Notes: a model not told the origin generated them from the letters alone. Numbered from the stretch's first letter, positions 8,509 through 20,256 are shown. The stretch: 37,551 nucleotides of DNA from Phytophthora quininea (GCA_011947345.1 JAAVTG010000767.1:1-37551); one strand, 5' to 3'. Numbers and translations are program-made.

Positions 8509-8613
8509 CAAGAACAGGAACAGGAACAAGAACAGGAACAGGAACAGGAACAAGAACAGGAACAAGAACAGGAACAAGAACAGAACAAGAACAAGAACAG
8601 GAGAAACAAGAAC
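8509..8613. repeat. Hexamer STR 12, irregular
   Basis: Code 122122212121 p 11, then the 9-mer CAGGAGAAA, then 1 and a partial CA. It leads into the damaged tRNA of unit 13. Confidence 0.92.
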
Positions 8614-8689
8614 AGCGCGGGAACCGGGATTGACACCAGTGAACCCTTCGAGCTGCAGATCGAACGCTCTACCACTGAGCTACCCGCGC
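8614..8689 (-). pseudogene. tRNA-Cys pseudogene, unit 13 (four insertions)
   Basis: 76 nt instead of 72. Single bases are inserted at four places: in the anticodon loop (8 nt, TCTGCAGC), in the variable region, in the T loop (TGTCAATC, breaking the B box) and between T stem and acceptor. The 5' half and both acceptor strands are intact. Four insertions in about 45 bp beside otherwise perfect spacer may be a real damaged copy or a local consensus error. Spacer 8690-9219 (530 bp, 3-C, hairpin loop 4 nt). Confidence 0.8.
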
Positions 8690-9219
8690 GTCGAACCCTT
8701 TTCCCCAACGCACAATTGTCCAAAACGCGTTTCGCGCGCCCTACGCCTGCATTCACACGCCCGGCTCCCGCACAGCGCCGGCACACCTCTGTTGCCACCC
8801 TGCCAACGCGCCACGGACGCAACCGATCACGTACCGACCCGGTCCCACACGCAGACGCTCACACATCCATGCCATCCACGCAACCTGCTCTGCGGCAACG
8901 CACCAGTCCACCACAGTGTCACGAAGAAAGAAGACCCTCGTAGACCGCCAGCGATTCCTTCAGTCGAGGTGCCACATCACAGAACCCACTGTCAAGCCAA
9001 GCTGTCTCATCGTCATCGAGGGCGTCTCTCCTTTCTGTCCGAACGTTGTAATACTTGCCGACGCAGATCCCGCTGTAATACTGTATGCTGAGAGCTGGAG
9101 CCGCCAGTGGGCGTCTTCGGAATCCGGCTGTGTGCCGGACGCTCGAGCAAGCGGGCTGCGTGGCGTGGGCAAAATGTGGGCGGCATAAAGCGCCGTACCA
9201 CGACGGCTGAGCAGCCGAG

Positions 9220-9418
9220 CAAGAACAAGAACAGGAACAAGAACAGGAACAAGAACAGGAAAGAACAGGAACAAGAACAGGAACAAGAACAGGAACAAGA
9301 ACAGGAACAAGAACAAGAACAGAACAAGAACAAGAACAAGAACAAGAACAGGAACAAGAACAGAACAAGAACAAGAACAAGAACAGGAACAAGAACAGGA
9401 ACAAGAACAAGAACAAGA
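9220..9418. repeat. Hexamer STR 13, expanded
   Basis: About 200 bp: 112121, the 10-mer CAGGAAAGAA, 212121211 p 111121 p 111212111. Confidence 0.93.
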
Positions 9419-9490
9419 AGCGCGGGACCGGGATTGAACCAGTGACCCTTCGAGCTGCAATCGAACGCTCTACCACTGAGCTACCCGCGC
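9419..9490 (-). tRNA. tRNA-Cys(GCA), unit 14
   Basis: Consensus copy. Spacer 9491-10022 (532 bp, 3-C); its border hairpin has a 6-nt loop, CGGCT-GAGCAG-AGCCG. Confidence 0.94.
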
Positions 9491-10022
9491 GTCGAACCCT
9501 TTTCCCCAACGCACAATTGTCCAAAACGCGTTTCGCGCGCCCTACGCCTGCATTCACACGCCCGGCTCCCGCACAGCGCCGGCACACCTCTGTTGCCACC
9601 CTGCCAACGCGCCACGGACGCAACCGATCACGTACCGACCCGGTCCCACACGCAGACGCTCACACATCCATGCCATCCACGCAACCTGCTCTGCGGCAAC
9701 GCACCAGTCCACCACAGTGTCACGAAGAAAGAAGACCCTCGTAGACCGCCAGCGATTCCTTCAGTCGAGGTGCCACATCACAGAACCCACTGTCAAGCCA
9801 AGCTGTCTCATCGTCATCGAGGGCGTCTCTCCTTTCTGTCCGAACGTTGTAATACTTGCCGACGCAGATCCCGCTGTAATACTGTATGCTGAGAGCTGGA
9901 GCCGCCAGTGGGCGTCTTCGGAATCCGGCTGTGTGCCGGACGCTCGAGCAAGCGGGCTGCGTGGCGTGGGCAAAATGTGGGCGGCATAAAGCGCCGTACC
10001 ACGACGGCTGAGCAGAGCCGAG

Positions 10023-10099
10023 CAAGAACAGGAACAGGAACAAGAACAGGAACAGGAACAAGAACAAGAACAGGAACAAGAACAGGAACAAGAACAAGA
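10023..10099. repeat. Hexamer STR 14
   Basis: 13 hexamers, code 1221221121211; same as STR 21 and 44. Confidence 0.95.
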
Positions 10100-10171
10100 A
10101 GCGCGGGACCGGGATTGAACCAGTGACCCTTCGAGCTGCAATCGAACGCTCTACCACTGAGCTACCCGCGC
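10100..10171 (-). tRNA. tRNA-Cys(GCA), unit 15
   Basis: Consensus copy. Spacer 10172-10703, standard 4-C. Confidence 0.94.
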
Positions 10172-10703
10172 GTCGAACCCTTTTCCCCAACGCACAATTG
10201 TCCAAAACGCGTTTCGCGCGCCCTACGCCTGCATTCACACGCCCGGCTCCCGCACAGCGCCGGCACACCTCTGTTGCCACCCTGCCAACGCGCCACGGAC
10301 GCAACCGATCACGTACCGACCCGGTCCCACACGCAGACGCTCACACATCCATGCCATCCACGCAACCTGCTCTGCGGCAACGCACCAGTCCACCACAGTG
10401 TCACGAAGAAAGAAGACCCCTCGTAGACCGCCAGCGATTCCTTCAGTCGAGGTGCCACATCACAGAACCCACTGTCAAGCCAAGCTGTCTCATCGTCATC
10501 GAGGGCGTCTCTCCTTTCTGTCCGAACGTTGTAATACTTGCCGACGCAGATCCCGCTGTAATACTGTATGCTGAGAGCTGGAGCCGCCAGTGGGCGTCTT
10601 CGGAATCCGGCTGTGTGCCGGACGCTCGAGCAAGCGGGCTGCGTGGCGTGGGCAAAATGTGGGCGGCATAAAGCGCCGTACCACGACGGCTGAGCGAGCC
10701 GAG

Positions 10704-10792
10704 CAAGAACAGGAACAGGAACAAGAACAGGAACAGGAACAGGAACAAGAACAAGAACAGGAACAAGAACAGGAACAAGAACAAGAACAAGA
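10704..10792. repeat. Hexamer STR 15
   Basis: 15 hexamers, code 122122211212111; same as STR 20 and 39. Confidence 0.95.
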
Positions 10793-10864
10793 AGCGCGGG
10801 ACCGGGATTGAACCAGTGACCCTTCGAGCTGCAATCGAACGCTCTACCACTGAGCTACCCGCGC
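10793..10864 (-). tRNA. tRNA-Cys(GCA), unit 16
   Basis: Consensus copy. Spacer 10865-11395, standard 3-C. Confidence 0.94.
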
Positions 10865-11395
10865 GTCGAACCCTTTTCCCCAACGCACAATTGTCCAAAA
10901 CGCGTTTCGCGCGCCCTACGCCTGCATTCACACGCCCGGCTCCCGCACAGCGCCGGCACACCTCTGTTGCCACCCTGCCAACGCGCCACGGACGCAACCG
11001 ATCACGTACCGACCCGGTCCCACACGCAGACGCTCACACATCCATGCCATCCACGCAACCTGCTCTGCGGCAACGCACCAGTCCACCACAGTGTCACGAA
11101 GAAAGAAGACCCTCGTAGACCGCCAGCGATTCCTTCAGTCGAGGTGCCACATCACAGAACCCACTGTCAAGCCAAGCTGTCTCATCGTCATCGAGGGCGT
11201 CTCTCCTTTCTGTCCGAACGTTGTAATACTTGCCGACGCAGATCCCGCTGTAATACTGTATGCTGAGAGCTGGAGCCGCCAGTGGGCGTCTTCGGAATCC
11301 GGCTGTGTGCCGGACGCTCGAGCAAGCGGGCTGCGTGGCGTGGGCAAAATGTGGGCGGCATAAAGCGCCGTACCACGACGGCTGAGCGAGCCGAG

Positions 11396-11475
11396 CAAGA
11401 ACAGGAACAGGAACAAGAACAGGAACAGGAACAAGAACAAGAACAGGAACAAGAACAGGAACAAGAACAAGAACA
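11396..11475. repeat. Hexamer STR 16
   Basis: Code 1221221121211 followed by a half hexamer CAA, whose last A is tRNA base 73. Confidence 0.94.
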
Positions 11476-11547
11476 AGCGCGGGACCGGGATTGAACCAGT
11501 GACCCTTCGAGCTGCAATCGAACGCTCTACCACTGAGCTACCCGCGC
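11476..11547 (-). tRNA. tRNA-Cys(GCA), unit 17
   Basis: Consensus copy with U73 kept across the truncated hexamer. Spacer 11548-12079, standard 4-C: start of six 4-C units in a row (17-22). Confidence 0.94.
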
Positions 11548-12079
11548 GTCGAACCCTTTTCCCCAACGCACAATTGTCCAAAACGCGTTTCGCGCGCCCT
11601 ACGCCTGCATTCACACGCCCGGCTCCCGCACAGCGCCGGCACACCTCTGTTGCCACCCTGCCAACGCGCCACGGACGCAACCGATCACGTACCGACCCGG
11701 TCCCACACGCAGACGCTCACACATCCATGCCATCCACGCAACCTGCTCTGCGGCAACGCACCAGTCCACCACAGTGTCACGAAGAAAGAAGACCCCTCGT
11801 AGACCGCCAGCGATTCCTTCAGTCGAGGTGCCACATCACAGAACCCACTGTCAAGCCAAGCTGTCTCATCGTCATCGAGGGCGTCTCTCCTTTCTGTCCG
11901 AACGTTGTAATACTTGCCGACGCAGATCCCGCTGTAATACTGTATGCTGAGAGCTGGAGCCGCCAGTGGGCGTCTTCGGAATCCGGCTGTGTGCCGGACG
12001 CTCGAGCAAGCGGGCTGCGTGGCGTGGGCAAAATGTGGGCGGCATAAAGCGCCGTACCACGACGGCTGAGCGAGCCGAG

Positions 12080-12162
12080 CAAGAACAGGAACAGGAACAA
12101 GAACAGGAACAGGAACAAGAACAAGAACAGGAACAAGAACAGGAACAAGAACAAGAACAAGA
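12080..12162. repeat. Hexamer STR 17
   Basis: 14 hexamers, code 12212211212111. Confidence 0.95.
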
Positions 12163-12234
12163 AGCGCGGGACCGGGATTGAACCAGTGACCCTTCGAGCT
12201 GCAATCGAACGCTCTACCACTGAGCTACCCGCGC
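12163..12234 (-). tRNA. tRNA-Cys(GCA), unit 18
   Basis: Consensus copy. Spacer 12235-12766, standard 4-C. Units 17, 18 and 19 are each 687 bp long and look identical throughout. Confidence 0.94.
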
Positions 12235-12766
12235 GTCGAACCCTTTTCCCCAACGCACAATTGTCCAAAACGCGTTTCGCGCGCCCTACGCCTGCATTCA
12301 CACGCCCGGCTCCCGCACAGCGCCGGCACACCTCTGTTGCCACCCTGCCAACGCGCCACGGACGCAACCGATCACGTACCGACCCGGTCCCACACGCAGA
12401 CGCTCACACATCCATGCCATCCACGCAACCTGCTCTGCGGCAACGCACCAGTCCACCACAGTGTCACGAAGAAAGAAGACCCCTCGTAGACCGCCAGCGA
12501 TTCCTTCAGTCGAGGTGCCACATCACAGAACCCACTGTCAAGCCAAGCTGTCTCATCGTCATCGAGGGCGTCTCTCCTTTCTGTCCGAACGTTGTAATAC
12601 TTGCCGACGCAGATCCCGCTGTAATACTGTATGCTGAGAGCTGGAGCCGCCAGTGGGCGTCTTCGGAATCCGGCTGTGTGCCGGACGCTCGAGCAAGCGG
12701 GCTGCGTGGCGTGGGCAAAATGTGGGCGGCATAAAGCGCCGTACCACGACGGCTGAGCGAGCCGAG

Positions 12767-12849
12767 CAAGAACAGGAACAGGAACAAGAACAGGAACAGG
12801 AACAAGAACAAGAACAGGAACAAGAACAGGAACAAGAACAAGAACAAGA
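12767..12849. repeat. Hexamer STR 18
   Basis: 14 hexamers, code 12212211212111. Confidence 0.95.
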
Positions 12850-12921
12850 AGCGCGGGACCGGGATTGAACCAGTGACCCTTCGAGCTGCAATCGAACGCT
12901 CTACCACTGAGCTACCCGCGC
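12850..12921 (-). tRNA. tRNA-Cys(GCA), unit 19
   Basis: Consensus copy. Spacer 12922-13453, standard 4-C. Confidence 0.94.
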
Positions 12922-13453
12922 GTCGAACCCTTTTCCCCAACGCACAATTGTCCAAAACGCGTTTCGCGCGCCCTACGCCTGCATTCACACGCCCGGCTCC
13001 CGCACAGCGCCGGCACACCTCTGTTGCCACCCTGCCAACGCGCCACGGACGCAACCGATCACGTACCGACCCGGTCCCACACGCAGACGCTCACACATCC
13101 ATGCCATCCACGCAACCTGCTCTGCGGCAACGCACCAGTCCACCACAGTGTCACGAAGAAAGAAGACCCCTCGTAGACCGCCAGCGATTCCTTCAGTCGA
13201 GGTGCCACATCACAGAACCCACTGTCAAGCCAAGCTGTCTCATCGTCATCGAGGGCGTCTCTCCTTTCTGTCCGAACGTTGTAATACTTGCCGACGCAGA
13301 TCCCGCTGTAATACTGTATGCTGAGAGCTGGAGCCGCCAGTGGGCGTCTTCGGAATCCGGCTGTGTGCCGGACGCTCGAGCAAGCGGGCTGCGTGGCGTG
13401 GGCAAAATGTGGGCGGCATAAAGCGCCGTACCACGACGGCTGAGCGAGCCGAG

Positions 13454-13536
13454 CAAGAACAGGAACAGGAACAAGAACAGGAACAGGAACAAGAACAAGA
13501 ACAGGAACAAGAACAGGAACAAGAACAAGAACAAGA
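13454..13536. repeat. Hexamer STR 19
   Basis: 14 hexamers, code 12212211212111. Confidence 0.95.
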
Positions 13537-13608
13537 AGCGCGGGACCGGGATTGAACCAGTGACCCTTCGAGCTGCAATCGAACGCTCTACCACTGAGCT
13601 ACCCGCGC
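13537..13608 (-). tRNA. tRNA-Cys(GCA), unit 20
   Basis: Consensus copy. Spacer 13609-14140, standard 4-C. Confidence 0.94.
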
Positions 13609-14140
13609 GTCGAACCCTTTTCCCCAACGCACAATTGTCCAAAACGCGTTTCGCGCGCCCTACGCCTGCATTCACACGCCCGGCTCCCGCACAGCGCCGG
13701 CACACCTCTGTTGCCACCCTGCCAACGCGCCACGGACGCAACCGATCACGTACCGACCCGGTCCCACACGCAGACGCTCACACATCCATGCCATCCACGC
13801 AACCTGCTCTGCGGCAACGCACCAGTCCACCACAGTGTCACGAAGAAAGAAGACCCCTCGTAGACCGCCAGCGATTCCTTCAGTCGAGGTGCCACATCAC
13901 AGAACCCACTGTCAAGCCAAGCTGTCTCATCGTCATCGAGGGCGTCTCTCCTTTCTGTCCGAACGTTGTAATACTTGCCGACGCAGATCCCGCTGTAATA
14001 CTGTATGCTGAGAGCTGGAGCCGCCAGTGGGCGTCTTCGGAATCCGGCTGTGTGCCGGACGCTCGAGCAAGCGGGCTGCGTGGCGTGGGCAAAATGTGGG
14101 CGGCATAAAGCGCCGTACCACGACGGCTGAGCGAGCCGAG

Positions 14141-14229
14141 CAAGAACAGGAACAGGAACAAGAACAGGAACAGGAACAGGAACAAGAACAAGAACAGGAA
14201 CAAGAACAGGAACAAGAACAAGAACAAGA
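14141..14229. repeat. Hexamer STR 20
   Basis: 15 hexamers, code 122122211212111. Confidence 0.95.
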
Positions 14230-14301
14230 AGCGCGGGACCGGGATTGAACCAGTGACCCTTCGAGCTGCAATCGAACGCTCTACCACTGAGCTACCCGCG
14301 C
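14230..14301 (-). tRNA. tRNA-Cys(GCA), unit 21
   Basis: Consensus copy. Spacer 14302-14833, standard 4-C. Confidence 0.94.
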
Positions 14302-14833
14302 GTCGAACCCTTTTCCCCAACGCACAATTGTCCAAAACGCGTTTCGCGCGCCCTACGCCTGCATTCACACGCCCGGCTCCCGCACAGCGCCGGCACACCT
14401 CTGTTGCCACCCTGCCAACGCGCCACGGACGCAACCGATCACGTACCGACCCGGTCCCACACGCAGACGCTCACACATCCATGCCATCCACGCAACCTGC
14501 TCTGCGGCAACGCACCAGTCCACCACAGTGTCACGAAGAAAGAAGACCCCTCGTAGACCGCCAGCGATTCCTTCAGTCGAGGTGCCACATCACAGAACCC
14601 ACTGTCAAGCCAAGCTGTCTCATCGTCATCGAGGGCGTCTCTCCTTTCTGTCCGAACGTTGTAATACTTGCCGACGCAGATCCCGCTGTAATACTGTATG
14701 CTGAGAGCTGGAGCCGCCAGTGGGCGTCTTCGGAATCCGGCTGTGTGCCGGACGCTCGAGCAAGCGGGCTGCGTGGCGTGGGCAAAATGTGGGCGGCATA
14801 AAGCGCCGTACCACGACGGCTGAGCGAGCCGAG

Positions 14834-14910
14834 CAAGAACAGGAACAGGAACAAGAACAGGAACAGGAACAAGAACAAGAACAGGAACAAGAACAGGAAC
14901 AAGAACAAGA
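14834..14910. repeat. Hexamer STR 21
   Basis: 13 hexamers, code 1221221121211; only two terminal 1s. Confidence 0.95.
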
Positions 14911-14982
14911 AGCGCGGGACCGGGATTGAACCAGTGACCCTTCGAGCTGCAATCGAACGCTCTACCACTGAGCTACCCGCGC
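14911..14982 (-). tRNA. tRNA-Cys(GCA), unit 22
   Basis: Consensus copy. Spacer 14983-15514, standard 4-C, ending in GCCGAAC instead of GCCGAGC at the STR border. Confidence 0.94.
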
Positions 14983-15514
14983 GTCGAACCCTTTTCCCCA
15001 ACGCACAATTGTCCAAAACGCGTTTCGCGCGCCCTACGCCTGCATTCACACGCCCGGCTCCCGCACAGCGCCGGCACACCTCTGTTGCCACCCTGCCAAC
15101 GCGCCACGGACGCAACCGATCACGTACCGACCCGGTCCCACACGCAGACGCTCACACATCCATGCCATCCACGCAACCTGCTCTGCGGCAACGCACCAGT
15201 CCACCACAGTGTCACGAAGAAAGAAGACCCCTCGTAGACCGCCAGCGATTCCTTCAGTCGAGGTGCCACATCACAGAACCCACTGTCAAGCCAAGCTGTC
15301 TCATCGTCATCGAGGGCGTCTCTCCTTTCTGTCCGAACGTTGTAATACTTGCCGACGCAGATCCCGCTGTAATACTGTATGCTGAGAGCTGGAGCCGCCA
15401 GTGGGCGTCTTCGGAATCCGGCTGTGTGCCGGACGCTCGAGCAAGCGGGCTGCGTGGCGTGGGCAAAATGTGGGCGGCATAAAGCGCCGTACCACGACGG
15501 CTGAGCGAGCCGAA

Positions 15515-15597
15515 CAAGAACAGGAACAAGAACAAGAACAGGAACAAGAACAAGAACAAGAACAGGAACAAGAACAGGAACAAGAACAAGAACAAGA
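15515..15597. repeat. Hexamer STR 22
   Basis: 14 hexamers, code 12112111212111. Confidence 0.95.
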
Positions 15598-15669
15598 AGC
15601 GCGGGACCGGGATTGAACCAGTGACCCTTCGAGCTGCAATCGAACGCTCTACCACTGAGCTACCCGCGC
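15598..15669 (-). tRNA. tRNA-Cys(GCA), unit 23
   Basis: Consensus copy. Spacer 15670-16200, standard 3-C. Confidence 0.94.
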
Positions 15670-16200
15670 GTCGAACCCTTTTCCCCAACGCACAATTGTC
15701 CAAAACGCGTTTCGCGCGCCCTACGCCTGCATTCACACGCCCGGCTCCCGCACAGCGCCGGCACACCTCTGTTGCCACCCTGCCAACGCGCCACGGACGC
15801 AACCGATCACGTACCGACCCGGTCCCACACGCAGACGCTCACACATCCATGCCATCCACGCAACCTGCTCTGCGGCAACGCACCAGTCCACCACAGTGTC
15901 ACGAAGAAAGAAGACCCTCGTAGACCGCCAGCGATTCCTTCAGTCGAGGTGCCACATCACAGAACCCACTGTCAAGCCAAGCTGTCTCATCGTCATCGAG
16001 GGCGTCTCTCCTTTCTGTCCGAACGTTGTAATACTTGCCGACGCAGATCCCGCTGTAATACTGTATGCTGAGAGCTGGAGCCGCCAGTGGGCGTCTTCGG
16101 AATCCGGCTGTGTGCCGGACGCTCGAGCAAGCGGGCTGCGTGGCGTGGGCAAAATGTGGGCGGCATAAAGCGCCGTACCACGACGGCTGAGCGAGCCGAG

Positions 16201-16446
16201 CAAGAACAAGAACAGAACAAGAACAGAACAAGAACAGAACAAGAACAAGAACAGGAACAAGAACAAGAACAGGAACAAGAACAGGAACAAGAACAGAACA
16301 GAACAAGAACAGGAACAAGAACAAGAACAAGAACAGGAACAAGAACAAGAACAGGAACAGGAACAAGAACAGGAACAAGAACAAGAACAGGAACAAGAAC
16401 AGGAACAAGAACAGGAACAAGAACAGGAACAAGAACAAGAACAAGA
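16201..16446. repeat. Hexamer STR 23, expanded
   Basis: About 247 bp: 37 hexamers and five CAGAA 5-mers, code 11 p 1 p 1 p 11211212 1 pp 121112112212112121212111. The 5-mers all lie in the tRNA-distal half; the tRNA-proximal half is clean. Confidence 0.93.
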
Positions 16447-16516
16447 AGCGCGGGACCGATTGAACCAGTGACCCTTCGAGCTGCAATCGAACGCTCTACC
16501 ACTGAGCTACCCGCGC
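16447..16516 (-). pseudogene. tRNA-Cys pseudogene, unit 24 (2-nt deletion in T arm)
   Basis: 70 nt. Two C are missing at the T loop/T stem junction, so the 3' strand of the T stem is short and the B box is broken. Acceptor, D arm, anticodon arm and U73 are intact. Probably not transcribed or not stable. Spacer 16517-17048, standard 4-C. Confidence 0.82.
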
Positions 16517-17048
16517 GTCGAACCCTTTTCCCCAACGCACAATTGTCCAAAACGCGTTTCGCGCGCCCTACGCCTGCATTCACACGCCCGGCTCCCGCAC
16601 AGCGCCGGCACACCTCTGTTGCCACCCTGCCAACGCGCCACGGACGCAACCGATCACGTACCGACCCGGTCCCACACGCAGACGCTCACACATCCATGCC
16701 ATCCACGCAACCTGCTCTGCGGCAACGCACCAGTCCACCACAGTGTCACGAAGAAAGAAGACCCCTCGTAGACCGCCAGCGATTCCTTCAGTCGAGGTGC
16801 CACATCACAGAACCCACTGTCAAGCCAAGCTGTCTCATCGTCATCGAGGGCGTCTCTCCTTTCTGTCCGAACGTTGTAATACTTGCCGACGCAGATCCCG
16901 CTGTAATACTGTATGCTGAGAGCTGGAGCCGCCAGTGGGCGTCTTCGGAATCCGGCTGTGTGCCGGACGCTCGAGCAAGCGGGCTGCGTGGCGTGGGCAA
17001 AATGTGGGCGGCATAAAGCGCCGTACCACGACGGCTGAGCGAGCCGAG

Positions 17049-17287
17049 CAAGAACAAGAACAGGAACAAGAACAGGAACAAGAACAAGAACAAGAACAGG
17101 AACAAGAACAGGAACAAGAACAGGAACAAGAACAAGAACAAGAACAGGAACAAGAACAAGAACAGGAACAAGAACAGGAACAAGAACAAGAACAGGAACA
17201 GGAACAAGAACAGGAACAAGAACAAGAACAGGAACAAGAACAGGAACAAGAACAGGAACAAGAACAGGAACAAGAACAAGAACAAGA
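17049..17287. repeat. Hexamer STR 24, expanded
   Basis: 40 uninterrupted hexamers (240 bp), the longest perfect run in the window, code 112121112 1212111211 2121122121 1212121211 1. Confidence 0.95.
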
Positions 17288-17359
17288 AGCGCGGGACCGG
17301 GATTGAACCAGTGACCCTTCGAGCTGCAATCGAACGCTCTACCACTGAGCTACCCGCGC
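17288..17359 (-). tRNA. tRNA-Cys(GCA), unit 25
   Basis: Consensus copy next to the longest clean STR. Spacer 17360-17890, standard 3-C. Confidence 0.94.
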
Positions 17360-17890
17360 GTCGAACCCTTTTCCCCAACGCACAATTGTCCAAAACGCGT
17401 TTCGCGCGCCCTACGCCTGCATTCACACGCCCGGCTCCCGCACAGCGCCGGCACACCTCTGTTGCCACCCTGCCAACGCGCCACGGACGCAACCGATCAC
17501 GTACCGACCCGGTCCCACACGCAGACGCTCACACATCCATGCCATCCACGCAACCTGCTCTGCGGCAACGCACCAGTCCACCACAGTGTCACGAAGAAAG
17601 AAGACCCTCGTAGACCGCCAGCGATTCCTTCAGTCGAGGTGCCACATCACAGAACCCACTGTCAAGCCAAGCTGTCTCATCGTCATCGAGGGCGTCTCTC
17701 CTTTCTGTCCGAACGTTGTAATACTTGCCGACGCAGATCCCGCTGTAATACTGTATGCTGAGAGCTGGAGCCGCCAGTGGGCGTCTTCGGAATCCGGCTG
17801 TGTGCCGGACGCTCGAGCAAGCGGGCTGCGTGGCGTGGGCAAAATGTGGGCGGCATAAAGCGCCGTACCACGACGGCTGAGCGAGCCGAG

Positions 17891-18039
17891 CAAGAACAAG
17901 AACAGGAACAAGAACAGGAACAAGAACAAGAACAGGAACAAGAACAGGAACAAGAACAGGAACAGGAACAGGAACAAGAACAGGAACAAGAACAGGAACA
18001 AGAACAGGAACAAGAACAGGAACAAGAACAAGAACAAGA
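17891..18039. repeat. Hexamer STR 25
   Basis: 25 hexamers, code identical to STR 1 (708). Confidence 0.95.
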
Positions 18040-18111
18040 AGCGCGGGACCGGGATTGAACCAGTGACCCTTCGAGCTGCAATCGAACGCTCTACCACTGA
18101 GCTACCCGCGC
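18040..18111 (-). tRNA. tRNA-Cys(GCA), unit 26
   Basis: Consensus copy. Spacer 18112-18643, standard 4-C. Confidence 0.94.
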
Positions 18112-18643
18112 GTCGAACCCTTTTCCCCAACGCACAATTGTCCAAAACGCGTTTCGCGCGCCCTACGCCTGCATTCACACGCCCGGCTCCCGCACAGCGC
18201 CGGCACACCTCTGTTGCCACCCTGCCAACGCGCCACGGACGCAACCGATCACGTACCGACCCGGTCCCACACGCAGACGCTCACACATCCATGCCATCCA
18301 CGCAACCTGCTCTGCGGCAACGCACCAGTCCACCACAGTGTCACGAAGAAAGAAGACCCCTCGTAGACCGCCAGCGATTCCTTCAGTCGAGGTGCCACAT
18401 CACAGAACCCACTGTCAAGCCAAGCTGTCTCATCGTCATCGAGGGCGTCTCTCCTTTCTGTCCGAACGTTGTAATACTTGCCGACGCAGATCCCGCTGTA
18501 ATACTGTATGCTGAGAGCTGGAGCCGCCAGTGGGCGTCTTCGGAATCCGGCTGTGTGCCGGACGCTCGAGCAAGCGGGCTGCGTGGCGTGGGCAAAATGT
18601 GGGCGGCATAAAGCGCCGTACCACGACGGCTGAGCGAGCCGAG

Positions 18644-18780
18644 CAAGAACAAGAACAGGAACAAGAACAGGAACAAGAACAAGAACAGGAACAAGAACAA
18701 GAACAGGAACAAGAACAGGAACAAGAACAAGAACAAGAACAAGAACAAGAACAGGAACAAGAACAGGAACAAGAACAAGA
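18644..18780. repeat. Hexamer STR 26
   Basis: 23 hexamers, code 11212112112121111121211, with a run of five 1s. Confidence 0.95.
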
Positions 18781-18851
18781 AGCGCGGACCGGGATTGAAC
18801 CAGTGACCCTTCGAGCTGCAATCGAACGCTCTACCACTGAGCTACCCGCGC
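18781..18851 (-). pseudogene. tRNA-Cys copy, unit 27, 1-nt deletion in acceptor stem
   Basis: 71 nt. The 3' acceptor strand has two C where the consensus has three (CCGCGC), so the 7-bp acceptor stem cannot form without a bulge. The rest, including U73, is intact. Probably non-functional, or a homopolymer base-call error. Spacer 18852-19383, standard 4-C. Confidence 0.7.
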
Positions 18852-19383
18852 GTCGAACCCTTTTCCCCAACGCACAATTGTCCAAAACGCGTTTCGCGCG
18901 CCCTACGCCTGCATTCACACGCCCGGCTCCCGCACAGCGCCGGCACACCTCTGTTGCCACCCTGCCAACGCGCCACGGACGCAACCGATCACGTACCGAC
19001 CCGGTCCCACACGCAGACGCTCACACATCCATGCCATCCACGCAACCTGCTCTGCGGCAACGCACCAGTCCACCACAGTGTCACGAAGAAAGAAGACCCC
19101 TCGTAGACCGCCAGCGATTCCTTCAGTCGAGGTGCCACATCACAGAACCCACTGTCAAGCCAAGCTGTCTCATCGTCATCGAGGGCGTCTCTCCTTTCTG
19201 TCCGAACGTTGTAATACTTGCCGACGCAGATCCCGCTGTAATACTGTATGCTGAGAGCTGGAGCCGCCAGTGGGCGTCTTCGGAATCCGGCTGTGTGCCG
19301 GACGCTCGAGCAAGCGGGCTGCGTGGCGTGGGCAAAATGTGGGCGGCATAAAGCGCCGTACCACGACGGCTGAGCGAGCCGAG

Positions 19384-19519
19384 CAAGAACAAGAACAGGA
19401 ACAAGAACAGGAACAAGAACAGGAACAAGAACAAGAACAGAACAAGAACAAGAACAGGAACAAGAACAGGAACAAGAACAGGAACAAGAACAGGAACAAG
19501 AACAGGAACAAGAACAAGA
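19384..19519. repeat. Hexamer STR 27
   Basis: Code 112121211 p 1121212121211; one CAGAA 5-mer. Confidence 0.94.
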
Positions 19520-19591
19520 AGCGCGGGACCGGGATTGAACCAGTGACCCTTCGAGCTGCAATCGAACGCTCTACCACTGAGCTACCCGCGC
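19520..19591 (-). tRNA. tRNA-Cys(GCA), unit 28
   Basis: Consensus copy. Spacer 19592-20120 (529 bp) has the short box GAAGAAAG with four C, as in units 1 and 47. Confidence 0.94.
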
Positions 19592-20120
19592 GTCGAACCC
19601 TTTTCCCCAACGCACAATTGTCCAAAACGCGTTTCGCGCGCCCTACGCCTGCATTCACACGCCCGGCTCCCGCACAGCGCCGGCACACCTCTGTTGCCAC
19701 CCTGCCAACGCGCCACGGACGCAACCGATCACGTACCGACCCGGTCCCACACGCAGACGCTCACACATCCATGCCATCCACGCAACCTGCTCTGCGGCAA
19801 CGCACCAGTCCACCACAGTGTCACGAAGAAAGACCCCTCGTAGACCGCCAGCGATTCCTTCAGTCGAGGTGCCACATCACAGAACCCACTGTCAAGCCAA
19901 GCTGTCTCATCGTCATCGAGGGCGTCTCTCCTTTCTGTCCGAACGTTGTAATACTTGCCGACGCAGATCCCGCTGTAATACTGTATGCTGAGAGCTGGAG
20001 CCGCCAGTGGGCGTCTTCGGAATCCGGCTGTGTGCCGGACGCTCGAGCAAGCGGGCTGCGTGGCGTGGGCAAAATGTGGGCGGCATAAAGCGCCGTACCA
20101 CGACGGCTGAGCGAGCCGAG

Positions 20121-20256
20121 CAAGAACAAGAACAGAACAAGAACAGGAACAAGAACAGGAACAAGAACAAGAACAGGAACAAGAACAAGAACAGGAACAA
20201 GAACAGGAACAAGAACAGGAACAAGAACAGGAACAAGAACAGGAACAAGAACAAGA
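20121..20256. repeat. Hexamer STR 28
   Basis: Code 11 p 12121121121212121211; one CAGAA 5-mer near the tRNA-distal end. Confidence 0.94.
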
